Notes under the pieces: generated by a model
Seen by the model: the letters and a program-made list of their open reading frames with translations, nothing else
Database searches by the model: none
What the model was told of the DNA's origin: nothing
Assembly (NCBI GenBank): GCA_051251645.1
Contig: JBPOEY010000002.1
Span: 186,001-250,000, forward strand
Direction: 5' to 3'
DNA: 64,000 bases
Source: Litorimonas sp051251645
Lineage (GTDB): Bacteria; Pseudomonadota; Alphaproteobacteria; Caulobacterales; Maricaulaceae
Position numbers and translations under genes: made by a program
Shown: piece by piece, positions 27,736-37,396 of the stretch
Layout of the letters: the number at the start of each line of letters is the position of its first letter
Position numbering within the stretch: the stretch's first letter is position 1

Positions 27736-28545
27736 ATGACCCATCACCCGAATTCGCCCTTTCTTGTCGGACCTGGACAGAGGTTTACGCTGGCCGACTG
27801 CCCGACGATGGTCGATCACTATGAGGATAAAAGCGACGCGAAAGACGCGGCCTTGGATCATGCGAAAGACATAGAGGACCTCGCACACCGCCTTTATGGG
27901 CAAGCCAGCCAGAAATTGCTCGTTGTGCTGCAAGGGATGGACACATCGGGCAAGGACGGCACAACCAAGGCCGTGTTTGACCGCACCCCCCCGCTCAATG
28001 TCAGCGTGGCCGCGTTTAAAAGCCCGACGAAGAAAGAGTTGGCGCATGACTATCTCTGGCGCGTTCACCAAGCCGTGCCGGCGAAGGGTCAAATCACCGT
28101 ATTTAACCGCAGTCATTATGAAGATGTTTTGGTTGTCAAAGTGCGCGAATTCGCGCCTGCCGAGGCGGTTGAGCAGCGTTATGCGCAGATCAATGACTTT
28201 GAGCGCATGCTGAGCGAGACTGGGACGACGATCCTAAAATGTATGCTCCACATCAGCCACGATGTTCAGGGCGAACGTTTACGCGACCGATTGGAAGAGC
28301 CAGATAAACGCTGGAAGTTTAATCCGGGTGATCTGGAAGACAGAAAACTTTGGCCCGACTTTATGAACGCCTATGAGACGATGGTGCAGCGCACGTCCAC
28401 GTCCCATGCGCCGTGGTATGTGATCCCGTCCGACCATAAACCGACGCGTAATGCGATTATCGCTGGATTAGTCCGGCAAACGCTTGAAGCCATGAACCCA
28501 ACTTACCCTGACCCAGGGTATCGACCGGACGATTTTCAGATCTAA
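27736..28545 (+). CDS. ppk2: Polyphosphate kinase 2 family protein
   Basis: A 269-residue PPK2 that moves phosphate between polyphosphate and nucleotides. The ATG at 27736 is chosen because AAGGAG lies 6 bases upstream. The Walker A-like loop GMDTSGKDG (about residue 67), the aspartate-arginine segment in FDRTPPLNV and the NRSHYEDVLVVKV lid region are present. The C-terminal HAPWYVIPSDHKPTRN fits the family. A single-domain protein of this length could use AMP, ADP or both. The specificity is not decidable here. Confidence 0.93.
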   Translation: MTHHPNSPFLVGPGQRFTLADCPTMVDHYEDKSDAKDAALDHAKDIEDLAHRLYGQASQKLLVVLQGMDTSGKDGTTKAVFDRTPPLNVSVAAFKSPTKKELAHDYLWRVHQAVPAKGQITVFNRSHYEDVLVVKVREFAPAEAVEQRYAQINDFERMLSETGTTILKCMLHISHDVQGERLRDRLEEPDKRWKFNPGDLEDRKLWPDFMNAYETMVQRTSTSHAPWYVIPSDHKPTRNAIIAGLVRQTLEAMNPTYPDPGYRPDDFQI

Positions 28546-28550
28546 ATCGC

Positions 28551-29498
28551 TTAATAACCGGCCTGCGCATCAACTTGCAAAGGCGGCGCTTGCCCCGCCG
28601 CAATGGCGCGGTACGCGGCGGTGAAGGCCGCGACCGTATCCGCCGTCAAAGTAATGCCTGATACATGTGGCGTGATGGTGATTTTAGCTTGCGTCCACAG
28701 CGGGCTACCCTGAGGAAGCGGTTCTTCAGGCACGACATCCAAGACCGCGTGACGCAGCGAACCCGTCGCCAACGCCCCGACCACCGCGTCCATATCCGCC
28801 GTCGCCCCGCGTCCAACATTGATGAATAGCGCCCCCTCAAATTTCGATAAAATTTCTGTACCGATAATCCCCTGCGTTTGCGGCGTCAGAGGCAACGCGC
28901 CGATGCAGACATCAACCTCTGACAGATCCGGCAAATCGTCCCAGCGGAACTCACGTTCAAAAGGCGCGCGCGCCTGCCCACTCCGGCTTGCCCCCCAGAC
29001 GCGCAGACCGAGCGCCTGCAAAGTTGTCGCAACGCCACCGCCGATAGCGCCCGTGCCCAGGATTAACGCCGTTCGGTCTGCCGCAATATCGGGCGTGCCC
29101 GCCGCCGGGTTCCAGTCCCGGGCCGCCTGCAAGTCCCGACGCAACGCGTGTTTTTGCGTCTCCGCCAAAATGTAAGACAGGACATATTCGCCAATCTGTT
29201 GTCCCATGCGACCCACGGTGCGCGTAATAAGGCGCGGGGACATGTTCGCCTCTGCCAATCGGTCTAACACGCTGTTCGCACCCGCGCCTGCAATATGGAC
29301 CCAGTCAGCATTTGGGTAACGGGCAATCTCTGGTCCCGGTGTAAAAGCGATCAAGGCGTAATGTCCCTTAGGAGGCGCACCCTCTTCCAACACAGTGAGA
29401 GACGGCAGCGCATCCCGAAGCAGCGCCGCAATCGCAGGCGCTTTCTGGCCCAGAATAACGACCGTGTCTGGCAGAATATTAGACATTGCATTCGGCAT
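28551..29498 (-). CDS. D-2-hydroxyacid dehydrogenase (NAD(P)-dependent)
   Basis: A 315-residue oxidoreductase of the hydroxypyruvate/glyoxylate reductase group. The Rossmann glycine motif is GTGAIGGGVATTL (about residue 148). The catalytic Arg, Glu and His can be assigned to the NVGRGATAD, DVVPEEPLP and TPHVSG stretches. No ACT or other regulatory domain is seen. It follows the acyl-CoA ligase with no gap, so the two probably form one transcript. The exact substrate is not clear. Confidence 0.88.
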   Translation of the reverse strand: MPNAMSNILPDTVVILGQKAPAIAALLRDALPSLTVLEEGAPPKGHYALIAFTPGPEIARYPNADWVHIAGAGANSVLDRLAEANMSPRLITRTVGRMGQQIGEYVLSYILAETQKHALRRDLQAARDWNPAAGTPDIAADRTALILGTGAIGGGVATTLQALGLRVWGASRSGQARAPFEREFRWDDLPDLSEVDVCIGALPLTPQTQGIIGTEILSKFEGALFINVGRGATADMDAVVGALATGSLRHAVLDVVPEEPLPQGSPLWTQAKITITPHVSGITLTADTVAAFTAAYRAIAAGQAPPLQVDAQAGY

Positions 29499-31169
29499 TT
29501 AGGCGTCTGTCACAGTAGCCCGCATCTTCTTCTTGTCGATCTTACCGACCGGGGTCAGTGGGATTTCGTCCAAGAAATGAATGTGTTTCGGCACTTTATA
29601 CGCCGCCATATTCGCGCGGATCCAGTCACGCAGACGGGCCTCGGTCTCAGCGTCTGAGCCTGTGCTACTCGCGCTCCTTTGAACGAACAGATGGACAATA
29701 TCATTGCCCGGCCGTTTCACATCAGGCGCACCAACAATGGCGGACTCCGCCACGTCTGGGAGCGCTTTGAGCTTATCTTCAATTTCAACAGAGAAAACCT
29801 TAAATCCCCCGACCACGAGCATATCTTTCGCCCGGTCGCACAGGAAGACATAGCCGTCTTCGTCCATATAACCGACATCACCGCTATACATATACCGGAC
29901 GCCGTCGATTTCGCGTAAGGCGCGCGCGGACTCGTCGGGCAAGCCGAGATACCCTTTCATGACCTGCGGACCTGACGTCACAATTTCGCCGGGCTCGCCT
30001 TGCGGCATTTCTTTTGTGCCGGTCTCAACATCCATGATGCGGACATCCGTCCCAGGCAAAGGTATGCCGACCGACCCGATTTTATAATGTGAGTAAGGAT
30101 GAACAATATAGCAGGGCCCGGTTTCAGTCATACCGAACACGTCGGAGAATTTATCCGCGCCGATCACCGCTTGCACGCGATCCAGTGTGGATTTCGTCAA
30201 AGGCGCTGCGCCTGATTTAGCCACCCTGAGTCTTGAGAAGTCGATTTTATCAAAATCCGGATGCGCGACCAGCATATCATAAAGCGCCGGAACGGCCCCC
30301 AGCAGTGTCGGCGGACGATCGCGCATCTGGGCGACGAAATGGTCGATATCGCGCGGGTTTGGCAGGATCAGCGTCTCGGCCCCCATCGGAATGCCGTAGA
30401 GAAATAGGGCCAGCCCCGCGATGTGGAAATATGGAAACGCTGAGGCATAACGCTCGCCATAAAGTTCTGAGGGCGGGTCAAAGGCGGTTGCCATCGGACC
30501 ATTGAGCATCAGGTTCTTGTGACTAAGCTCCGCCCCTTTGGGTTTGCCCGTCGTGCCGCCCGTATATTGGATCATAAAAATATCGTCGGGCGCCACATCG
30601 ACTTGCGAGAAGTCTTCCGATTGATCCGCAACAAACGCTTGATAACTGGCTCCCGTCACACCCGGTAGATCGACCGGCGCGATGTCTGGCGCACCGATAA
30701 AATCGCCGGCACCGACACTAATGACATGACGCAACCCCTTTGGATTACGCGGCATTGCGGTGAGGGCTGGCGCTAAGTCGGACAGGCTTATGAGCACAGA
30801 AATTCCCGCATCATCGATTTGATGAACGAGTTCCGGCGGCGCGAGTAGCGGCGACACGCCCGACCCGCGCGCGCCCAGTTTGGACACAGCGATCAAGCCC
30901 ACGACATATTGTGGCAAGTTGGCCATGTGAAAGCCGACGGTGTCGCCCCGACCAATGCCGAGTCCGGCTAGCGCATTCGCTAAGCGATTGGCTTCTACAT
31001 TCAGTTCCGCATAGCTTAGCGTGCGAGAGAAATAGCGAAAGGCGGGTGCGTCCGGGCGATTGGCCGCATGGCGTTCGACATGCGCGCCAAGCGGCAGGCC
31101 ATCGAATTCGGGCACAGTGACACCTAATTCTTGATGCAATTTCAACCAAGGCCTTTTGCGGTCCGCCAT
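29499..31169 (-). CDS. AMP-binding acyl-CoA ligase (4-coumarate-CoA ligase-like)
   Basis: A 556-residue adenylate-forming enzyme. The ATP motif YTGGTTGKPKGAELSH is at about residue 201. The later FGMTETG motif, the hinge YMYSGDVGYMDEDGYVFLCD and the catalytic lysine region PLTPVGKIDKKKMR are all present. It activates a fatty or aryl acid as the CoA thioester. GGGAGAG is 7 bases upstream of the ATG. It abuts the hydroxyacid dehydrogenase. The chain-length or aryl specificity cannot be read. Confidence 0.92.
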   Translation of the reverse strand: MADRKRPWLKLHQELGVTVPEFDGLPLGAHVERHAANRPDAPAFRYFSRTLSYAELNVEANRLANALAGLGIGRGDTVGFHMANLPQYVVGLIAVSKLGARGSGVSPLLAPPELVHQIDDAGISVLISLSDLAPALTAMPRNPKGLRHVISVGAGDFIGAPDIAPVDLPGVTGASYQAFVADQSEDFSQVDVAPDDIFMIQYTGGTTGKPKGAELSHKNLMLNGPMATAFDPPSELYGERYASAFPYFHIAGLALFLYGIPMGAETLILPNPRDIDHFVAQMRDRPPTLLGAVPALYDMLVAHPDFDKIDFSRLRVAKSGAAPLTKSTLDRVQAVIGADKFSDVFGMTETGPCYIVHPYSHYKIGSVGIPLPGTDVRIMDVETGTKEMPQGEPGEIVTSGPQVMKGYLGLPDESARALREIDGVRYMYSGDVGYMDEDGYVFLCDRAKDMLVVGGFKVFSVEIEDKLKALPDVAESAIVGAPDVKRPGNDIVHLFVQRSASSTGSDAETEARLRDWIRANMAAYKVPKHIHFLDEIPLTPVGKIDKKKMRATVTDA

Positions 31170-31305
31170 TCACACTCTCCCACTGGGTCCTGAGCCGTTC
31201 GCTCATGTTACCCTACGTGTGCCAGCGTCAAAGGCGGACGATCAAGTCGTTTTTGACTATAACCGTCATTGGATGGGGTGATGAGACCGTTGAGACATGA
31301 GACGC

Positions 31306-34300
31306 CTATTCCGCCGCCGCCAGCAATTGCGTATTCCCCCCCGACGCGGTGGTGTCGATACACACATGTTCCTCGCGCACCAACATCAGTGGATCATCCG
31401 ACACAATAAGCGGCAAAATCGGGCCGTCCCGCTCTGCCAAGGCCACGCGGCACGCGCGCTGATCCGCCTCGGTCCCCCAGTGGATCACCGCTGTGAAACC
31501 GTCCAGCGTGCGCAAGTCCTCTGGCGCAATTGACAGAAGCACAGCGCTATTTCCGTAGCTTTGAGTGAGTTCCGCCTGTGCTGCGCGATTGGCCTGTCCC
31601 GGCCCCAGACACAGAACCTTGCCTTTGGCATAGACAGACAGACGATTGCTTTCTCCGGTTGGGCCGGGAAGTTCTGTCGTGGACAGAGGGTCTATCCGGG
31701 CGGGGGGAGCCGTGTCGATCACAGCCTGTGGGTCATCACTCAGCGCATCCGGGCTCACCGCATTGAGGGCCGCGCGGCGCACATCCTGCTTCGTGAACCG
31801 TTCGACATAGTCGGAACCGCCTGCTTTGGGCCCCGTGCCTGAGAGGGCTGAGCCGCCAAAGGGTTGCGCCCCAACGACTGCGCCGATTTGGTTGCGGTTG
31901 ATGTAAATATTGCCAACGCGCAGTGCGCGTTTTGTGTCTTCGACCCGCCCATCAATCCGCGTGTGCAGACCAAAGGTCAGCGAGTAGTCGCGTTGATTGA
32001 TCCGGTTGATAATGTCCGGAATATCCTCCGCGTTAAACCGCGTGACATGCAACACGGGTCCAAACACTTCGCGGTTCACAGCCGCGTAACCATCCACTTC
32101 GATCAAAGTCGGCGCGACGAACCGCCCTGTTTTGGGGACCTCCAGTTGGAATAGCGGCTCATGCTCGGCAATATAATCGACCAAGCCTTTACGCGCGCGT
32201 TCATCAATCACGGGGCCAACATCGGTGGACAAGTCCCAGGGGTCGCCCAAGCGCAATTCCGCCATCGCGTCCTTTAACAACCGAACGAACGGTGTGTAGA
32301 TATCAGATTGCACAAACAGCACCCGCAGGGCCGAACAGCGTTGACCCGCGCTCTGAAAACTGGACGCCAGCACATCGCGCACAGCCTGTTCCGGGAGGGC
32401 CGTACTGTCGACGATCATCGCGTTGATGCCGCCCGTTTCTGCAACCAAAGGCGCGGCGGGATCAAGGTGACGGGCAACATTGCGGTGGATCGCCATCGCA
32501 GTCGCCGTCGATCCCGTAAAGACAACGCCGTCAATACGCGGGTCGGATGTCAACGCGGCGCCGACAACGGCGCCTTCCCCCGGCAGCGTTTGCAGGGCCG
32601 TGATCGGAACGCCCGCATCATGCAGAATTTGCGTCGCGCGCATCGCGATGAGCGGCGTGCTTTCCGCCGGCTTGGCGATGACCGCATTCCCCGCCGCCAA
32701 CGGCCCTGCGATTTCTCCGACAAAGATGGCGAGCGGAAAGTTCCACGGCGCAATCGCCGCGACGGTGCCGAGCGGCGCATCCGCATCGCTCGCGAACGTC
32801 GCATAATAGCGCAAAAAGTCCACGGCTTCACGAAGCTCTGCAATAGCGTCTTCAGCCGTTTTTCCAGCCTCGCGCGCCAGCAAGGCGAGCAGTTCGGGAC
32901 CGGCCGCTTCAATATCCGCAGCCGCTTTCGTCAGCACTGCCGCCCGCGTCGCTGCGTCTACGGACCACGGCTGCGCGCCAGCAATGGCCGCGTCTGTGTC
33001 GGCTTTCGTCGCAAAGTTTACAAAACCGACGACATCGTTGGGTCGCGCGGGGTTTGTAATCGGAACGCCTTCGCCAAAACTCCAGACCGTGTCGCGAAAC
33101 CGGGCCCGATCTGTCAGCAGCCTCTTCGCGGTCAACGGATCGCGCAAATCATAGCCGGAACTATTGATGTGCGGCTCTGTCGTGTCTTTCGGGCGCGGCA
33201 ACATCGTGTCGCGAATATCCTCAAACGGATCAGTAATGATTTCATCTATACTGACGGCCGTGTCTGTGACCTTAGAGACGAACGAACTATTCGCGCCATT
33301 TTCCAACAAACGACGCACGAGATAGGCGAGCAGATCTTCATGTTCCCCGACAGGCGCATAAATCCGTACGGGACGATCCAATTTTTCGCGCAAATAAGCA
33401 TGTAACGCATCGCCCATACCGTGCAGACGCTGGAATTCGTAACCCGATTGATCTTCGCCTGCCAGCTCGAGCACAGCCGCCACCGTGTGGGCATTATGCG
33501 TGGCAAATTGCGGATAGAGCGCCGGGCGATTGGCGAGAAGTTTCTCCGCGCACAGGATATAATTCCGATCCGTGTCCGATTTGGTTTCATAGACAGGGTA
33601 GCGGTCGAGCCCCATCACTTGGGCGCGTTTAATCTCCGTGTCCCAATAAGCCCCTTTCACAAGACGCACCATGAGGCGACGATCGGTATCTTGAGCCAAA
33701 GCCGCGACCCAATCAATCACAGCCGGACTGCGCGTGCCAAAGGCCTGCACAACAAGGCCGAGGCCGTCCCAACCGTCCAGTTCCGGATCGCGCGCCAACG
33801 CCTCAACAATATCGAGGTTTAGCTCCAGCCGTTCGCTTTCTTCGGCGTCGATATTAAAACCCATGCGGGCCTCTGCAGCCAGCTTGGCCAGCGCCGTCAC
33901 GCGCGGCAGTAACTCCGCCATCACGCGATCGCGTTGAAATTCATCATAGCGCGGATGCAGGGCCGATAATTTGACAGAGATGCCCGGATTATCAGCAACA
34001 TCAGCACTGTTGCAGCGCGCGGCCAAGGCTCGGATGGCCGCTTCGTAATCGCCATAATACTCCACAGCATCAGGCGTTGTCATCGCCGCTTCGCCAAGCA
34101 TGTCATAACTATACCGGTATTTCCCTGACGACCGCTTGAGCGCGCCGGCAATGGTTTCGCCCAGCACAAATTGGCGACCCATGATCTTCATCGCTTCGCG
34201 CACGGCGCGGCGTATAACGGGTTCGCCGAGACGTTTGACCATGCCGCCAAGCGTTTTGTGAACCGGTGTTTTCGAATCCAGCACACGCCCCGTAATCATC

Positions 34301-34656
34301 AAGGCCCACGTCGAGCTATTGATCAGCGGACTTGCGCTTTTGCCAAGGTGAAGCCCCCATTTGGACGGGGCGATTTTATCTTCAATCAAATCATCCATCG
34401 TCTCCGCATCCGGCACACGGAGCAGCGCTTCGGCCAAACACATCAGGGCCACACCCTCATCCGTCGAGAGACCATATTCCGCCAGCATCAACTCCATCAG
34501 GCCCGGTTTAGAATCCTGGCGCAAATGGCGAACGAGAGTTCGCGCGCGGTCCTGAATGGCGCCCCGCAACGCGGGCTCGGTCAACCGGGAATTATCCGGC
34601 AAATGAGCCTTAGTCTGAAAAGCTTGCTGGCGAATGGCGACACGGTGTGAGTTCAT
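31306..34656 (-). CDS. putA: Bifunctional proline dehydrogenase / P5C dehydrogenase
   Basis: Oxidises proline to glutamate through pyrroline-5-carboxylate. It has 1116 residues with no N-terminal ribbon-helix-helix, so it should be a catalytic-only PutA that does not repress its own gene. The FAD-dependent dehydrogenase barrel (about 150-460) includes VSVKLSALHPRYDEF-like KLSALHPRYDEF, RLVKGAYWDTEIKRAQ and FQRLHGMGDALHAYL. The aldehyde dehydrogenase half has PWNFPLAIF, ETGGINAMIVDST and the catalytic Cys in FQSAGQRCSALR. The C-terminal 150 residues are the common PutA tail. It is divergent from the ferredoxin reductase gene. Confidence 0.95.
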   Translation of the reverse strand: MNSHRVAIRQQAFQTKAHLPDNSRLTEPALRGAIQDRARTLVRHLRQDSKPGLMELMLAEYGLSTDEGVALMCLAEALLRVPDAETMDDLIEDKIAPSKWGLHLGKSASPLINSSTWALMITGRVLDSKTPVHKTLGGMVKRLGEPVIRRAVREAMKIMGRQFVLGETIAGALKRSSGKYRYSYDMLGEAAMTTPDAVEYYGDYEAAIRALAARCNSADVADNPGISVKLSALHPRYDEFQRDRVMAELLPRVTALAKLAAEARMGFNIDAEESERLELNLDIVEALARDPELDGWDGLGLVVQAFGTRSPAVIDWVAALAQDTDRRLMVRLVKGAYWDTEIKRAQVMGLDRYPVYETKSDTDRNYILCAEKLLANRPALYPQFATHNAHTVAAVLELAGEDQSGYEFQRLHGMGDALHAYLREKLDRPVRIYAPVGEHEDLLAYLVRRLLENGANSSFVSKVTDTAVSIDEIITDPFEDIRDTMLPRPKDTTEPHINSSGYDLRDPLTAKRLLTDRARFRDTVWSFGEGVPITNPARPNDVVGFVNFATKADTDAAIAGAQPWSVDAATRAAVLTKAAADIEAAGPELLALLAREAGKTAEDAIAELREAVDFLRYYATFASDADAPLGTVAAIAPWNFPLAIFVGEIAGPLAAGNAVIAKPAESTPLIAMRATQILHDAGVPITALQTLPGEGAVVGAALTSDPRIDGVVFTGSTATAMAIHRNVARHLDPAAPLVAETGGINAMIVDSTALPEQAVRDVLASSFQSAGQRCSALRVLFVQSDIYTPFVRLLKDAMAELRLGDPWDLSTDVGPVIDERARKGLVDYIAEHEPLFQLEVPKTGRFVAPTLIEVDGYAAVNREVFGPVLHVTRFNAEDIPDIINRINQRDYSLTFGLHTRIDGRVEDTKRALRVGNIYINRNQIGAVVGAQPFGGSALSGTGPKAGGSDYVERFTKQDVRRAALNAVSPDALSDDPQAVIDTAPPARIDPLSTTELPGPTGESNRLSVYAKGKVLCLGPGQANRAAQAELTQSYGNSAVLLSIAPEDLRTLDGFTAVIHWGTEADQRACRVALAERDGPILPLIVSDDPLMLVREEHVCIDTTASGGNTQLLAAAE

Positions 34657-34762
34657 AATTTCTCTCTAATCCTACCCATGACGCCGTGTCGCGCATTGAT
34701 ATTGCCGCTGCAAGAAAAGTCCTTGCTTTGATTACCGTTCAAACCGCTGCTACAGACGGGAT

Positions 34763-35986
34763 ATGCCCGAAAACCACACCCTCATTATCGGCGCCTCACA
34801 TGCCGGGGCGCAAGCCGCCGTTAGTTTGCGCCAAGCCGGCTATGATGGTCGCATCACCTTGTTAGGCGAAGAAACGGTTCCGCCCTATCACCGCCCGCCT
34901 TTATCCAAAGATTATCTATCCGGCGAGCGCAATGAGGCGGACATCCTTTTGCGCCCAGAAGAGAGTTATGCAGCCGCGCATATCGAACTCCGACTTGGGC
35001 TCCGCGCCGGCGCCATCGACCGAACGGCCAAGACCGTTCAAACCACACAGGGCGATCATATTGCCTATAACCATCTGGTGCTAGCGACGGGCGCGCGCAT
35101 ACGCCACTTGCGAGTTCCGGGTGCGGATTTGCCCCACGTCCTTTATCTCCGCGATACGAAAGACGTCGATGCCATCCGTGTGCGGATTGAGCCGGGCAAA
35201 CGCGCTGTGATTATCGGCGGCGGTTATATTGGTCTAGAAACGACCGCCAGTCTCCGCAAACGCGGCATGGCAGTCACGCTTCTCGAAGCCCAGCCCCGTA
35301 TTTTGCAACGGGTGACCTCGGAACAAATGAGCGATTTTTATCGTCGTGTACATACGGAAGAAGGCGTCGAAATTATCGAGGACTGTCTGGCTACTCAGAT
35401 CACGCAGGATAATGATGGCCTACGGGTTCACACATCCTGCGGCCAAGAACTTGAAGCGCATCTGGTGGTGATTGGAATTGGTGTTATTCCGAACACAGAG
35501 CTGGCGGAATTTTCAGGATTAGACATTGGCGACGGGATTGAGGTCAATGGCTTTTGCCAAACATCAGATCCGGATATTTACGCCATCGGCGATGTGAGCC
35601 ATCATTATAATCCGCTTTACGAACGGCATGTGCGGCTCGAATCCGTCCCGAATGCGACAGAACAAGCCAAGGTCGTCGCGGCACATATTGTGGGGAAACC
35701 CAAACCTTATAATGCGCTACCTTGGTTTTGGTCGGATCAATTCGATCTCAAGCTTCAGATCGCAGGGTTATCAGACGGCTATGATAATATCGTTGTCCGC
35801 GGTGATCCCGATGGATCTCACAGCTTTGCGGTCTATTACTTTAAAGGCGACCGCCTGCTGGCTGTTGATGCCGTTAATGCGCCGCGTGATTTTATGACCG
35901 CCCGCATGGTGCTGTCGAAAGGCCGGACGCTGGACAAATCCAAGCTGCAGGGGACGGATGCAGACTTGAAAGCCGCGATGCTCTGA
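34763..35986 (+). CDS. FAD-dependent ferredoxin/rubredoxin-type reductase
   Basis: A 407-residue flavoprotein of the rhodocoxin/putidaredoxin reductase group, which passes electrons from NAD(P)H to a ferredoxin or rubredoxin. The N-terminal FAD motif is LIIGASHAGAQAA (about residue 7) and the NAD motif is VIIGGGYIGLETTASL (about 150). The second FAD motif is DPDIYAIGDVSHHYN. The ferredoxin or P450 partner is not in the window. Supplying electrons to AlkB is conceivable, but only if a rubredoxin is encoded elsewhere. Confidence 0.9.
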   Translation: MPENHTLIIGASHAGAQAAVSLRQAGYDGRITLLGEETVPPYHRPPLSKDYLSGERNEADILLRPEESYAAAHIELRLGLRAGAIDRTAKTVQTTQGDHIAYNHLVLATGARIRHLRVPGADLPHVLYLRDTKDVDAIRVRIEPGKRAVIIGGGYIGLETTASLRKRGMAVTLLEAQPRILQRVTSEQMSDFYRRVHTEEGVEIIEDCLATQITQDNDGLRVHTSCGQELEAHLVVIGIGVIPNTELAEFSGLDIGDGIEVNGFCQTSDPDIYAIGDVSHHYNPLYERHVRLESVPNATEQAKVVAAHIVGKPKPYNALPWFWSDQFDLKLQIAGLSDGYDNIVVRGDPDGSHSFAVYYFKGDRLLAVDAVNAPRDFMTARMVLSKGRTLDKSKLQGTDADLKAAML

Positions 35987-36109
35987 ACATGAATTTCACC
36001 GTTCATACACCGTTTTGATCAGCGAAAGAGGATGGCTTTAGCCCGCAAGACCATCGCTGGACGTGAGGTTCATCATGAGCCAAGCGTTCAGGGACAAAGC
36101 TTTGGGAAG

Positions 36110-36487
36110 CTAAGCTGTCCCAACGGGAGTCTTTTCTTCATCTGGCTGGCGCAGCGTCTTATAAGCTTCCATCGCCTGCATAGCGCGATCCTCATGATCA
36201 GGTTTTTCCTTGCCGAGACTCCCAGCTACATCTTTTGTTCGGTCCAATCGTTCAAAAACGGGACGTTTGTCAGATAGAACCTGCTCTTGCGGCGCCTCAC
36301 TCAAGACGTCGTCGAATGCGCTTGGGGTGTGAGGTGTCTCAGCTCGCCTATCCAACCCCTCACGCCTCTCTGGTGGCGTATCGATTGATTGCGCGACCGA
36401 AATGGGCAAGTTATCCGCACGGGTTCGGCGCGTTTTGGTGATTGAAACGAGCGTCGGCGTATTTGTTATTTTACGTATCGAAGCCAT
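36110..36487 (-). CDS. Small disordered protein, unknown
   Basis: A 125-residue hydrophilic protein with no signal peptide or membrane segment. It is basic at the N-terminus (ITKTRRTRADNLP) and acidic later. No family is recognised. The ATG at 36487 is preferred over one two codons earlier because AAAGGAG sits 8 bases upstream. The C-terminal QAMEAYKTLRQPDEE resembles TEAVEAYQDIQSYKGED in the unknown protein at 38.8 kb. It is convergent with the reductase gene. A stem GGGACA / TGTCCC spans its stop. Confidence 0.55.
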   Translation of the reverse strand: MASIRKITNTPTLVSITKTRRTRADNLPISVAQSIDTPPERREGLDRRAETPHTPSAFDDVLSEAPQEQVLSDKRPVFERLDRTKDVAGSLGKEKPDHEDRAMQAMEAYKTLRQPDEEKTPVGTA

Positions 36488-36671
36488 TATCATAGCTCCT
36501 TTCTGCGACGACAGGTCCTTTCAACCTGACACGGCTTAATCGCGCATGGACGTTTACAGAGAATGAAAATATATCATTAATGGCGGAATAAACATATCCG
36601 TCCCGGGCAGGCGGGCTTTGGTCAAGTCCGAGGTCAGCGCAAGGCGCTCCGAGTATAGAAATTGGATAATG

Positions 36672-37301
36672 ATGAAATCTTTCGCAAACCTTTCTAGCAT
36701 GGTTATTTTGTCAGCTTTTCTTGCCGGATGCGCGACACCGTCCGTGCAAACCCCCGCCGCTTCCACGGATCCAGCCACGCGGTTGGCCACTATGATGAGT
36801 GGTCGTTATCAGAATGCGAACATGGCAAACCCCTTGCACGACCACCGTATTCGGATCGATCCAATGGGGTCTGGGCAATGGGTTTATTATCAAGTCAATG
36901 AAGGGGCGGACTTAGACCAAATATATCGACAGCGTGTCTTGGTCTTGCGGTCACGGAGCGATGGCCGGGTCGTTCAGAGCGCTTATGCTCTTACTGCGCC
37001 CGGTCGCTATCAGGGGATGGGGGACAGCCTGTCGACGCTCACACTGGATCAATTAAAGCCTGAAATGGATAAAGGTTGCGACATGATTTGGATCGAAATG
37101 CCGGAGAGGTGGCTTGGTCAAGTCGATCCGAACCGCTGCATGATAATTGCGCCAACCCAGCAAGCTGAGCTCCGACGCGGCGTACGTACAGACCTGAATA
37201 GTACACGGTTGCGAATAGCGGAAACGGGCTATGATCTGGACGGCAACCGCTTATGGGGAAGTGAGGACGGCGAATGGACGGTGTTACATCGCATCCCATA
37301 A
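36672..37301 (+). CDS. CpeT/CpcT-family lipoprotein
   Basis: About 209 residues, starting MKSFANLSSMVILSAFLAGC with the lipobox LAGC, so it is anchored in the envelope. The CpeT/CpcT fold is clear in order: MMSGRYQN, YYQVNEGADL, YRQRVLVL, GCDMIW, LGQVDPNRC and TGYDLDGNRLWGSEDGEW. In cyanobacteria these proteins attach bilins to phycobiliproteins. No phycobilisome exists in this lineage, so the job must differ, perhaps binding a tetrapyrrole or lipid. It is monocistronic. An ATG one codon earlier is also possible. Confidence 0.85.
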   Translation: MKSFANLSSMVILSAFLAGCATPSVQTPAASTDPATRLATMMSGRYQNANMANPLHDHRIRIDPMGSGQWVYYQVNEGADLDQIYRQRVLVLRSRSDGRVVQSAYALTAPGRYQGMGDSLSTLTLDQLKPEMDKGCDMIWIEMPERWLGQVDPNRCMIIAPTQQAELRRGVRTDLNSTRLRIAETGYDLDGNRLWGSEDGEWTVLHRIP

Positions 37302-37396
37302 CGGAAACCATACGGTCACAAAATGTTTGCAGCCTTACATGGGTGCAAACGCTAAGACGCAACCTATCAATTTGATGCCTTTTTACGAGCTCCGCT

